Assembly (NCBI GenBank): GCA_009733715.1
Contig: WMKJ01000085.1
Coordinates: forward strand, 1-57,913
Source of the DNA: Herpomyces periplanetae
Lineage: Eukaryota; Ascomycota; Laboulbeniomycetes; Herpomycetales; Herpomycetaceae
Length of the DNA stretch: 57,913 nt
Direction of reading: 5' to 3'
A program made the position numbers and the translations under genes. Each line of letters starts with the position of its first letter. The first letter of the stretch is position 1. Shown here piece by piece: positions 31,677-43,683 of this stretch. Under the pieces are notes generated by a model. It worked only from the letters and a program-made list of their open reading frames with translations. It ran no database searches and was not told where the DNA came from.

Positions 31677-33512
31677 TTAATTTGGGGTGGATTCCGAAAG
31701 TTTTCCATCGTGAAACTGAATTAGTCCCCATTGCCCTTTCCATGCCCAACGTCGAGTATCATTGTTACCTTCCGCTAATGCCAGTCGTTCTTCCTCTTCA
31801 GATTTTAATCCAACGCAGACGTCAGATTTACAAGTTCGAATTGCTGTTAACCTGATTCCTGAATTTGATCCTAAACTTCCCAGTGCTTGACTAAATGGAG
31901 TATCAATATTCCACATACGCTAATGTTAATGATAAATGGCGTATTTTGTTAGCGTTATAAATATCTTTAACCATTATATAATTTATACTTTTAAATTTCC
32001 ACCAAGACTTACATCACCCGTTAACTTGCGATAATTTAGATCACCTTTAAATATAACAAGGTCACTTGTTTTAAGTTCCTTATACAATGGTTTATTCCAA
32101 TTTTTCATTTCCCAAAAGTCAGAACATTCACTCCAAAAGCGATTATCCTGAACCTCAATAAGTTTATTTGCATGCATGCCAGCCCAACTATCAAATAATT
32201 TGCGCAATCCTTTAATTTCTTCTTCGTTTAACTTTGGTGTACGTACACCGGTATGAATTTCATCATCCGTTGGTGTACAATAATAATCCTCCGGTCTCGC
32301 TAGTATGTTTAACAATACCACAAAGTCATGTTTTGTCGTATCCGATACGAACCATGGTATACACTTAGCATGTAATACCACACGTGTTGCTAGCCCAGAC
32401 TTAATTAATACACTAGCTAATATCATATCGGAAAATAGCTCAAATCCTGCGTTATCCAGAACAATGTCTATACGTCTTTCTTCCTTTCCCTTTACCTTTT
32501 CCTTTAGTAGAGCATCAAAAATCCCCTTACAATCGTTCACAAGTATATTCCCTTCCGCTTTATTGCCCAATTTTGCCCTCTGTAACTTTCGAATCTCTTC
32601 TGACCCTACGTTAGCTAACAATGATAAATCCGTCTCATTTCCCCATAGGCTTATTATAGCTACTTCTTCGAATATACGCTGAAATTCTATGCGGGATGCT
32701 TCATCTAATCTCTCCCACTCTTTATTGCCTAATTCTTCAACACGTTGAATTAAATCTGGGTATCGCTCTGCCATTTTAAATACTGCTTCTTTGGAAACTT
32801 TGAATACGTTCAACTTTTGTCGTAAAAATGGATCATAATCACTCCAGTGTTCCGTCATTGTAAATAGTGTACTAATCCGTCGATAGAGATAGCATTCCGA
32901 AAATAGCCATGGCAAACTTAGCCATTTGAATGTTGATAACCCAGCCATTTCTCGTTCGTAACTTTTTATATCACTTTGCCCATCGTTCGTTAAAGCTCTA
33001 TACGTATCAAAACCAGTTTTCCCTTTAACAATTCAATCCTTTTGTTGCGTTTTATTCAGTTTCTCTTTAATTTCACTACTTACAAGATAGCTCGGTCATG
33101 TAGTATTTCATACTTAAGCTTGCCTAGCTCTTCAATAATTTTTTTACCTTCTTGGCAGGCTTTCTCATCTTTCGTCGTAAGCACCGAACGATGGACATCA
33201 TCAATTACACCAGTCTAATTATTTAATCGTAGAGTAAAATCCCGTTAAACTTCTGTAAACGTAGAACGATCATAATTCGCCCACACCTCATTGTTTCCAA
33301 ACAAGTTATAAGTCATACCACAATAATTGGCCAGCGCTCACGCGCCGTTGAAAATCCGAAACATCGTCGATCTGAAGTTGAATAGCGGCCTAAATTTTAT
33401 TTAGATTAGTTTTGAATATATTTCTTCCTTTAAGTTTCACGACTAATTGCGACCGAATTTCTTGCTTGAACTGTCGCATACTTACTCGGTAAACTGACTG
33501 AATCACTCATTT
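31677..33512 (-). CDS. DUF89/ARMT1-family damage-control metal phosphatase
   Basis: DUF89 family III proteins (human ARMT1/C6orf211, yeast Hrt2-like) are metal-dependent phosphatases acting on fructose-1-phosphate and related sugar phosphates; a protein carboxyl-methyltransferase activity has also been claimed. Five exons (33488-33512, 33319-33389, 33084-33214, 32013-32997, 31677-31919) join in frame to 484 aa. N-terminal joins give MSDSVSLPSRYSTSDRRCFG, ARERWPIIVTGVIDDVHR and EEGKKIIEELGKLKYEI-like helices, then LPWLFSECYLYRRI. The catalytic core shows DIVLDNAGFELFSDMIL (Asp/Asn metal site), HAKCIPWFVSDT and LVIFKGDLNYRKLTGD, continued over the last junction by RMWNIDTPFS, then RTCKSDVCVGL. 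All the usual DUF89 motifs are visible. The first exon is 25 nt. Confidence 0.9.
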
Positions 33513-33990
33513 TCCTTCGTATGACTTTTAATTATTCAATAAAGTTACTTGAGCCCACTATTGTTTTTCTGGCTAGTTGCAAATAATGAAGTTAAAATTT
33601 TAAAGCTCTTGACTCGAGTTGACCTGATTTTGCGAAGCAATACGCGGATCGGGGCATCTTTCTTCCTGCTCCGCGCCGCAACCTCTCGCTTATAAATTTC
33701 TCAAACCCCTCACTATGACGTCATGCCTATATGCCATTTGCCGGATGTGACGTCATGGCCGAATTGATCAATTATGGCCGGGATGCCGAACTGTGCCGAA
33801 TCGGGAACGCGGCTTGGCCCGATTGCGCTCTTTTAGAAGCGTTTTTTGGCCCGAATTGCGCTCGATTAAAAGATATTTTCTGCCTCAAAATTGGGGTAAA
33901 TTACTCTCTACCAAGCGCTTTACCTACACTCTATAAACTTCTCTTCGCGCTCAACGTTCCCTCCAATCATCCCCACTAACCTCTTCTCTT
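33513..33990. promoter_or_regulatory. Upstream region of the ARMT1-like gene with paired TGACGTCA
   Basis: This 478-bp spacer lies between the ABCC stop and the start of the ARMT1-like gene. It contains TGACGTCA twice (33716-33723 and 33748-33755), 32 bp apart, each followed by TG(C/G)CC. It also has an imperfect direct repeat built on ggcccga(a)ttgcgctc (about 33818 and 33859) and a G/C-richer composition than other spacers. The 82-codon frame at 33731-33979 follows this repeat and shows no family similarity. The paired sites lie about 200-245 bp upstream of the ARMT1-like ATG, a plausible bZIP-regulated promoter. Confidence 0.55.
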
Positions 33991-36900
33991 CTATACTTCG
34001 GTCCCCTTAAATGACCCCAACAAATGAGACTCACGAACCAACTCATAAAATAAACCTTTACTCTCAACTAGCTTCTCAGGTGTATCAAACTCCACTACCT
34101 GACCATGATTCAACACAACAATCCGATCGCAATCCAGTATGGTGTTAATGCGATGGGCTATTGTAATTATCGTACGCTCCTTAAATATCCCACTGCGCAA
34201 AGTTGTTTGTAACAATGCATCCGTCTGAACATCCACTGCTGCTGTAGCTTCATCAAGCACAAGTATTCTGCTAGGTGTCAGCAATGCTCGCGCTAATGAA
34301 AGTAACTGTCGTTGACCATAACTTAAATTTGATCCATCCTCAAATATCTGAGAATCAAGCTTATCAGGTAAAGATGCTACAAAATCCTTTAATCGTGCAT
34401 GTTCTATTAACCAATCTTATCAGTAAAATTCTAACCTTAATACTTCCCTTCCCCCATAGTATCTTACCCAAAACTGTCCAAAGCTCCGTATCATCATGAA
34501 CACGGGCTGGATCAAGACTATCTCTAAGTGAACCGGCAAAAACTGTGGCATCTTGTGGAATTATGGCTAAACGACTTCGCAAATCATCCAGCCCAAGTTT
34601 AGATGTATTCAACCCATCAATTTCTATATGTCCAGTAACCGCTTCAATAATTCGAAATAACGCCAGCGTTAATGAACTTTTTCCCGCCCCAGTTCTACCC
34701 ACTACTCCAATCTTTTCGCCCGGTTCAATGCTCATATTAATTTTTTTAAGTGCCAATTCCAATCCCGGCCTATATCTTGTACTATAATCAATGAACTTAA
34801 CTGCCCCTCGGGAAGGCCAGCTAATGGGCGGCCGATTATTCGCAATAATTAGCGGTGCTTCACTCGGCATATCAATATATTCCAGAACTCGTTCCACTGA
34901 AATAACATTAGTTTCCACATCCACAGTTTGTCTCACAATCCAATTCAAGGATGTAGTAATTTGTAGAGCATAGGACATAGCCAAACCAACCATTCCACCC
35001 GATAATTTACTTCCCATAGAGACAGAAATTACTGAAAGTGTCGCCGCTATGAATATTATCAATGATCCCAAAAACTCTAAACGCACTGCTAGCCAACGAT
35101 TAGCATTAATAGAGGCAAAATAAGCCCGAAGATTTGCATCTACATTCCATGCATTAGTATTGATAAATCTTTGCTCCTGTCGGTATGCACGTATAGTACT
35201 TAAACCGTTAAGTGATTCATGAAAATGAGCAAATACAGGACTTCGACTGATACTATCGAGTCGCTTCAACTCTCGAAATGTACGAAGATAATACTTTTGT
35301 ATATAGTGGTATAAAAACCCAAACGGTATTATGAGTGGGGAAAATACAGGCACTGAAACTGAAATAATTCCCAGTGTAATAAGTGCTCGACCCGTTTGTA
35401 CGAATAACATATTCATACTGCGGGCTAATAATTCATCAATCCGGTAAATGTCATTCGAGAATCGGTTCAAAATTCGTCCAGTTGGAGTTGTTTCAAAGAA
35501 GCTCATGGGACATCGTAAAATTGCGTTTGCCAATCGTTCATGTAACCTCTTCGATGCACGAATTGAAATTACCATCCACAATAGAACAGTTTGAGCAATT
35601 GTTAGAACCAGTGATGTTGCTCCTAAGCCAAAGTACACCCCGACAAAACGTCCCTGGTTGCGATTATTTCCCATATTCCCGTTCTCTTCCGCCCAGAATT
35701 TTAGCCATACGCTACCTCCCATTTGAGCCAATTGCGCCAAAATCAGTACAATTAAATATGCAGATATCGCTCCCCATCCGCAACTACTACCATACTTTTC
35801 ATATACTGACCATTTAACCCGTCCATGTTCCGATTTTTCTGCATTGCTATCTACGACTGACCGATTCTGATCCCAAGCCCGAGTTCTCCCTCCAGTTATT
35901 AACTTTGCCTTTGAATCATTTATACTATCACCGTTGCATAGTCCAGTTTCTTCGGCTGCCTTTACTTCAACAAGTTCATCGGGTTCAGTACTATCACAAT
36001 CATTTCCTGCTGTGCGTACAATCTCGTGTATAGCACCATTAAGTTTTGTAACTTCATCAACCGTTCCCTGCTCAATAATTTTTCCATTTCGAAGCATAAA
36101 AATGAAATCGGCTTCTTGTAAAACGGGAATCGAGTTTGTAGCCAAAATTCGGGTTTTCTTTGCCAAAAGTCCTTCTCTGCCTAATATTTGTTTGATTAAA
36201 TGTTTTCCAACGTGCTGATCTACCGCTGCTAAAACATCATCTAAGATGTATATATCTGCTCTTGAGTACACCGCACGTGCAAGATTAACTCGCATCTTTT
36301 GTCCTCCGGATAAAGACAATCCTCTTTCACCAACTTCTGTTTGATCTCCATTAGTTAAGTACTTCAAATCTTCCCTTAAGCCGCATGCATTGATTGTCAA
36401 ATCATAATACTCCTCATCAAATTCATGTCCACATAATATATTATCACGAAGAGTACCGTTCATAATCCAAGCACCTTGAGACACATACGCAACACTACCG
36501 TAAACTGTTACTTGACCATTTCTCTTATACAGTTCACCCAGAATACCATTAAGTAGAGAAGTTTTTCCCGAGCCTACTTGACCTATAATGCATACTAATT
36601 TTCCACGATTAGCGGTTACATTAATGTCCGATACAACATCTGGCCCATCTTTTGACCAAGAAAATTGCGCATTTTTCATAACCACACTGTTAGCGCCAGG
36701 CTCCTCGATAACTTCTCTGTGATCAACCGCACCAGGTTGAATTTCATTAGCCAAAAAGAAGGTTCGTAATCGCTCCACGGCTACACAAGCTTCGATTAAT
36801 GACGTTAAAACAAGAGGAAATACAGCCAGAGGAAAGGTAAGGAAATTAAACAATGCAAGGGCAGGAAATACTATGTCAATTGTCAAGGGAGTATCTTGCA

Positions 36901-38527
36901 CGTAAACGAACATGGTAAACGTTACGCATGACACTAAGAATGGTGTACAAGACCAACAAAAGTTTGCCACGGCATTAGCACCTCCGATACGCTTTAGTAG
37001 CATAAGTTCCTCATCATTGCGTATAAAGTTCAGTTTTTGTGAGAAAGCGCGAGTCCAGGCGAATAGCTTGATGCTTTTAATATTGATTAAAATTTCCGAT
37101 GTTAACTTAGTACGTGCATCCTTTGTCTTCATAAGTTTTTGATGAAGCCTTCGAATAAATCGTGCTAAAAATCCATTGACGGGAATCATGATAATCATAA
37201 TACCAACCCCAGCGAACATACTGTAACCCAGTAAGCGAAAAAGTAAGCAGAGACAAATAATAATTTGGAATGGGGAAGACCAAAGTTGGGCGGCATACTG
37301 TGCAAGATCTTCGAGTCTTTGTGTATCTACGGACATATAATTTACAATATCACCCGTAGTTTGAGCAGAACGAGAATCCTGACTCAAACGCATTGATTTA
37401 GAATAAATTGTAGCCGTTAAAGCTGAGCGTATGTTCATGGCCACTTCAAATATTCTTCCAAAGTATTGATGGAGTACAATTGACTGTATTGACGAAACTA
37501 AAAACATAAGGATAGAGATCATTAATCCCTTGGCTAAAGGTTCGCTTTGGGAATTGCTGGCTTTTGAAGCAACAAACTTAATGAGAAGAGCAAGAAGTTG
37601 GGGTTGAACGTATAGAAGAACATCACTGACTAGTTTCAGGGATGAACCGAGAAAGTAGACTTTACCGTATTGACGAATTAGGGCACGCCACAATGAAGGA
37701 TTATTTTTGGAGGCTTCAGTGGCCCAAGTTTTGGCGAAGGAATCACCGGTATATTTTGTAGTATCGGTGGGACGAAGGTTCCATAGGTCATGTTCGGAAA
37801 GGTAAATTTCATAGCCAAGTTTCATTAATGAAGTCATCCAGGAGAAGGTAAGGATGGAAAAAATGTTTGCGACGAGATATGGGCAGGTTTTTTCATCTTC
37901 GATTAAATCGTAGCCATATACGTTTTTGGGAGCCCATAGTTCAAGAGATAGTTCGATCAAAGAAAGAAAAACAAAAGCAAGAAGTAAGAAGAAGAAGATT
38001 ATACTCAAGGGGACATCAATGGGATGGCGAATAGTAAAAGAGTAGAGTCTGGCGAATGAGAAGATGATAAGAGTAAGCCAATACATGAGGGAGACACCGT
38101 TTGGGTAGGGTAATCGGGTGTACTCGACATACTGAAGGTAATGTATAGCAATTAGAGTACAAATGGTGAGCCCGATGGATAGGAGAAGAATTGGAGATGG
38201 GGAAGGGGAAGAAGAGAAAAGGGAGACGATTCCATTTAAAGAGTATAGGACAATTGTAATGGAAACAATTGACTGTTTTAAACGATAGTGCCAGCCTGGA
38301 GAGAATGGATGGCTTGTAAAGTTTCGTAGGAGGTAACGTGTGTAAAACAGAATGATAAATAAGAAGACAAATTGGAAAATTGCGAAGAGAGAGTTAAGAA
38401 AACAGGGAGTTGTATCCCAATATATGGGGCTCCATAAACTACATTTTTCATGTTGATAGGAAGAGAGAGGATTGTAAGAATTAAAAGAGATTTGAGAGAA
38501 ATGGGGGGAAATAATTGATTTGAACAT
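33991..38527 (-). CDS. ABCC/MRP-type full-length ABC transporter (Ycf1/MRP1 class)
   Basis: Members export glutathione conjugates, metals, bile acids or drugs, often into the vacuole. Two exons (34468-38527, 33991-34403) encode 1490 aa. The architecture is TMD0 (about five helices in the first 220 residues), a linker, TMD1, NBD1, TMD2 and NBD2. NBD1 shows Walker [11 protein letters not shown] (about residue 650), signature [11 protein letters not shown], and Walker B ILDD with Asp in place of the catalytic Glu, the usual degenerate ABCC site. NBD2 shows Walker [11 protein letters not shown] (about residue 1278), signature LSYGQRQL and Walker [13 protein letters not shown] with Glu present. 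The intron (34404-34467) falls inside NBD2 between LWTVLG and EHARLKDF. Substrate cannot be told from sequence. The start of the coding strand is pyrimidine-rich. Confidence 0.93.
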
Positions 38528-41500
38528 AGCCTAGGAGGAGAATGATTTATGGAAAGGGTAAGATGAAAAGGGATATAAGAATTTATGGCGAAAATGGGAA
38601 TGGGATAGAAAAGTAAGACGAAATAAAATCAAGGGGACATGATATGAAGGAAGAAGGATAAATTAGAGGAAGTAAAAGAAAGATATTGATAGGCAATTAT
38701 AACGTTTAACGAAGTTTAGATAAAAGAGTTGAATAGAAAATTAGTGTTTTAACGACGGAAATTCGCGTCGAGGGCGCCGTCGAAACTTTATATACTACTC
38801 GCTGCGCCACATCTCCGGCGCACAAGCCACACGTATGACCTAGAGGAGGGGAGGAGTGTTTTTCCGGGACCGAAGGATTGTTTGTATACGGAAAGAGCAA
38901 TTTCCAAACAGCATTTGGGGAAAGGGTAACGGACTTGGTTGAGATAAAATGCGGGGTAAAGTTTACCAATTTAGTTGGTGAGTGTTGGAAGGGAAAACTT
39001 TAGTGTAAAGATTCCTTAATAAATAATGCTTCTTTCATCCTCTAGAGTTCTTAGTAGTTCATTAAATATGGCGGCTTATGTAATCTCTGAGAAAACTGTG
39101 TCACGTTAAGCTTCGTTAGGGAGGTGTAGCAACGCTTAAATATTTATAGTAACAGGCTAAATATTCTTTATACAACAGCTTTACACAATTGATAAGTTAG
39201 TTTTTACCCTTATCATCATGTTATTATACTCGATTAAGATTTTTCTAATTAAGTCTATTTCAATTGACAGTTTTTCTTCTATCAATCCTTTATTATTTTT
39301 TTGGTCGCCCACCAACTTTATCACTGGTTCACATTCTGCAATACATATTTTTGTGTACAATTTTCGATGAATTATTTCATACTTTTCTGCTTTTTTCTAC
39401 ACGATTTCCTACACTAAATCAAATTTACGATACTGGTAAATTTCTAGTCCGTACAATTTTTCTAGACTTATAGCCTCAATTTTTCTTGATTTGCGCGCTT
39501 ACTTGAAGTCAATGGTAATGCTACACTTATCAAACATCTATTTTATTATATACGATAAAATTACACACAATTAATTAATGTAAACTCGAATATTTGTTTG
39601 TTCTTTCACGTATAAGATTAAATCTGCATTACACTTGAGAGTAATTCCCCATGGAAAAAACTCCCCACAACGAATAATTCATCCTAATGAACCACCTTTT
39701 GAGATTTGTCTGCGCCACACAGTTCGTGGCGCCAATTCCTCTCCATATACCCCCCGTGTACCCACCAGTTTATGTAGGCCAGTGCGTAAATCATGTGATA
39801 TACAAAATATCAATTTCGTTGTTGATATGGGCCGAAGTAATTTTATCAAAAGAATTTTTTTCCGTTCATTGTGTATATTGACCAACTATTAGCCTGAAAT
39901 GTTCCATCCAAGGCTGCTTTATGCTAGCCTAACGCATCACAAATTATGATCCTATTACGCAAATGAAATTTTTACATGGATAATCCTAATATTTCAAAAA
40001 TTATTTCAACCAAAATTGGGATGGAATTTGCAATGTTAGATTCACCCAACCTGTACACTTTAAACATCTATTCAATTCATCTAGTGCATTATGTACAATG
40101 CACAACTTTTGAAAGGGTCAGGGTTCAAGCATATGTTAGCTTTAAAAATATTAACACTACTCTCAACAACTTAACTTAATAAGCCACAATATCAGACTAA
40201 ATGGGGGATTCTAAACAATTACACTAGTATCCCAAATGTATAACACTGAACAAATAGGCTAAAAATCTTAGTTCTCGGTATTCGAACCTTACTTCGTTTA
40301 TACTCAATTAATTCATGTCTAGATAATGATCATCTATATACCTCCTATCCTTATATTCTTCCTTCTCCCCACACGTTAATCATTATTTTACCCTCATAAC
40401 CCAAAATCTCACGTAGCTTTCCATGTCAGAACCACGTGCTACCATTAGTCATAATGTTCTGCTGACTAACGTTTAGGTGATTTTGGGCAGTTTTGATGAG
40501 GGAACGTGCAACTTTATTAAAAATTATTACTGTTCAAAAACGTTTTCTTCTTTACATATTTACTACTGAATTATCCACTTAAAATTTAATGAATTGTGGT
40601 ATTAAACTTTATAATTTCATCGGAATAAACTTCAAAGGGTCATTGGAAGAGCGTCCGCAGTTTTGTTTAATAATGTATATCTCTCACTTTTCACGTCAAT
40701 ATAGCATTCGTGACAGGGTAAACCGTAAGGGAGAAGAGGGTGATTTGCATTACGGGAATGATGATGAATTGGACACTCCCTTTTATTTTTTCACACAAGC
40801 AAAGTGAAAAATTGGGCTCACGTACTTGACTATGTTAATGGTAGATGGAACGAATTTCTATTATCACTCATATATCCGGATTATATTTACCATTTTTCAA
40901 CACTTACTATTCCAAAATTGATTTGGCAAAGAAATACTACTCATATGTACTTACATTCCCAATTAGAGTCGTATTCAAGCGTCAATTTTATAATTTACCA
41001 AAATTCCTCGCTTATACACTCTCATAAAGCAGTAATGCTTGGGCACAACGAACTCGCTAATTTATTTTTTATTTTTATTTTTTTTGACGTCATTATTACT
41101 AAGAACATCTCCGCTGCACGTGCCTATTTCTCCGTATTTCGCAGAATGGAACGGCATTTGGGAAAATCCGGTCGCAGAAAATGCCTCGAAAAATTTTTGT
41201 TAACCTGTACTAATCGTGTTAACCATTGTTTTAGAATCGCCAAAAACAACTTTGCTTGACTTAATTAGGCCATTCTGTGCAAAACTCGTTTTTACCCCGG
41301 TAATATAATGCATTTTGCGGGATGCCTTTTTCGCTCTCCACGACTCTAGGTTCACCTTGCACACATTTTTTTGGCCATTCTTGCATTTTTCTGGATCGTT
41401 TTGGATTCTGGAGTAATAGTTTTACTTGATTTTGTGTAATTAACTTAACGTCAATGGCGTACGGATAATCATTTACCAGAGGCAGCCCGTCTGTGGGATT

Positions 41501-43683
41501 TCTTATTGGTTCAATTAGCCTATATCTTTCGTTCACAGGAACTTTTTTGGTTTTATACACCTGAAAGAGCTTGCTGCTTTTATACTATTACATGGTATTA
41601 AGTTCATTCTCGACTACCGCACATTATTTATATGAACAAATTGAAAGATTGGCATACCACCCCCAAGTATAAGTCATTGATGACCCTATTACTAGCCAAA
41701 TAATATTTTTATGGCGTTGTCCTCATACATCAATCTAACATTTAAAATCTTGTATAAGAGTTAACTACCGTGGAGACTAATATTTATTATTTCATCTAAT
41801 ACTAACTTATACTGTTTGGACAATTCTATCTAGGAATTCCTGGTAAATTTTATATTTGATTTATCCTCGTACAAGGAAAACTTAAGACAACTCAGTCAAA
41901 GTTTTCCTAGTGAACTAGTCAAATGTTATCAAATTGGAAAGACGAAGAATCGAATGTTGGATTTTTCATGATAGCCTTCATGGATTAAATATTGGAGAAT
42001 GTTATGCTATAATAGGCTCTGAATTGTTGGACATTCTACAATTATTGTGGGCGGTGATTGAGGAAAGATGGATATAGGGATAAGTATGTAGGTTTCTAGT
42101 TATGTTAAGTGTTGGCTCAAATTCAATTGATTAATTAACTTGAAATACTTTCATCTAATAATCCTTATAACTACTACGAAGTACAGTTTAAACCCTGGAT
42201 TTCACATCATGTTAGAGTATCATCTCCCACGCTCAGCCATTGAGCCTCCAATTCATACTTACCAGGGTGAAGCTTACATTGGCTGTAATGCTGGTTAAGC
42301 TTCCCAAATCTTCTTAAAGAAAAGAATTTATAAATTACTTACTTCTAAGATTACTTTTCCCAGCATGCATAAAAAGTCGGCACTCGGTGCAATAGCACGA
42401 ATAAGTTTATCGTTTTTGACACTTCATAGTCATGAGACAATTAAGGCATATTAAAGAAAATGTGTCAATTTTATGTGTAAAAGTGATATGTTGTTACACC
42501 AAGATAAATTTTCCCTGTTAATAAAGTAAACCATACAAGGTTGTTTGTAAAACTCAAGCAACATGTTATTAACTGGCTGGTATGCTGTAACAAGGATTAT
42601 CATGAGTATTTTCCCTCTGAATCTCATTTGACAAAGCCAAACCAAGGATTATTACTTTAGGTAATTACAAAGGTATCAAATGTTAATTATGAACAAATAA
42701 AGTCTTAGATGATGATTGATTATAATAAAATTTTTACTTTTCTTCTTATCAACCATGATAGCATAATTATCAAATGTATAGATGTATAGCTTAACCTAAC
42801 CACGCTTACAATCCATATGGGTCAACAAAATACTGCACTGATTGTGCAATTGATGTTCTATTCATACTTACATAAAATAATTATAACTCGAACTTATAAT
42901 TATCCTTCTTGTTAAGTTAAATTCTTAAACTTTTCGTATATTCTTTCAAAATGGTTTTCTTCCATTCCATCGGATCGGAAATTAATTCTGCCTGTCTTTT
43001 AATCTTTTACAATGCTTACCTAATCGTAGACATTTCGCGTGGTTTTTGGTGAAGTGAACGGAAAATGTTATTTCGTGGTAACTTTTATGGTTAAAGTTTT
43101 AACAATTTTTTTGGTATTATTCTTTTAATTGAAACTTTCATAATTTGATGAATCAATATTCTAGACTTTTTATCAATTCGATAAGTTTTTATCCATCCTT
43201 GGTCAAATTTAGCATATATTCAGTACTTGCTTGATAAATATTTCTGTATATGCAAATCTCGGAACTTCACCTCATCATATGAATGAGCAATAATAATAAC
43301 GATTTATTCTTTAAATAAAACGCACCAATCTTATGCCTTATTCCATCTCTTCTCCCCACGTCCATCTTCCCCAATTGTCCCATTTCTTTCTGGAACTACA
43401 TTATTTTACCTTACTAAGCCGTATGTATTTTTTGTCACGTGATACATACCAAGTGACGAATGGATCCAAGTTTCTGAGCAACTTTTGAATTTTTTTTAAG
43501 GAAAATTTTTATAAATTGGTTTTTTTCGCGCTGTAGTCATTTGAGATAATTTGTTACAATTTTTCAAGTCTAACCGAGTTGACTTGATTAATATAAACAA
43601 AATTGCTGAATTGACTATTTTATCCAGAAGGTTAAAGCGTGTGTGTGTGTCTTCGTTTATTAGTTTTGGGTATTTAACTCGTT
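38528..43683. other. 5-kb AT-rich region without a convincing gene
   Basis: This is the longest empty stretch, between divergent ABCC and UBA/USP-like genes. Frames are short, AT-driven and lack motifs, except for one of moderate quality at 41261-41578 (listed separately). It contains CACGTG at 40433 and 43436, and TGACGTCA near 41085. A GGTTCGAA-like string near 40290 (minus strand) was examined for a tRNA and rejected. The first 200 bp are the purine-rich upstream of the ABCC gene. No repeat array, RNA gene or mobile element is recognised. Confidence 0.5.
41261..41578 (-). CDS. Unassigned charged ORF, possible terminal exon
   Basis: This open frame has no in-frame ATG at its start. A splice acceptor (CTCTTTCAG followed by GTG) sits at about 41561, so it could be a last exon of about 300 nt. 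Its composition is mixed and protein-like, unlike surrounding frames (VPVNERYRLIEPIRNP, DGLPLVNDYPYAIDVKL, ITQNQVKLLLQNPKRSRKM). It ends at a TAA at 41261. I do not recognise a family and found no convincing upstream exon; a relic or chance frame is possible. Confidence 0.3.
   Translation of the reverse strand, partial: SSKLFQVYKTKKVPVNERYRLIEPIRNPTDGLPLVNDYPYAIDVKLITQNQVKLLLQNPKRSRKMQEWPKKCVQGEPRVVESEKGIPQNALYYRGKNEFCTEWPN

Noticed and set aside
31371-31855. Overlapping frames of 65-93 codons between SIS1 and the ARMT1-like gene, on both strands
   Set aside because: Partly shadows of the last ARMT1-like exon; the rest is homopolymer-rich and unsupported.
33731-33979. 82-codon frame MPFAGCDVMAELINYG...
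   Set aside because: It is built on the local direct repeat and CRE sites and has no similarity to known families.
38760-38830. tRNA-like string TGTGGCGCAGCGAGTAG on the minus strand
   Set aside because: It resembles an A box, but there is no B box and no matching acceptor stem within 60-110 nt.
40281-40345. Possible tRNA on the minus strand suggested by GGTTCGAATACC near 40290
   Set aside because: The T-loop would need C after TTCGAAT but has A; no A box or acceptor stem pairs upstream.
40804-41259. 151-codon plus-strand frame in the 5-kb gap
   Set aside because: AT-driven composition, no family resemblance, no promoter-like leader, and it converges directly on another unsupported frame.
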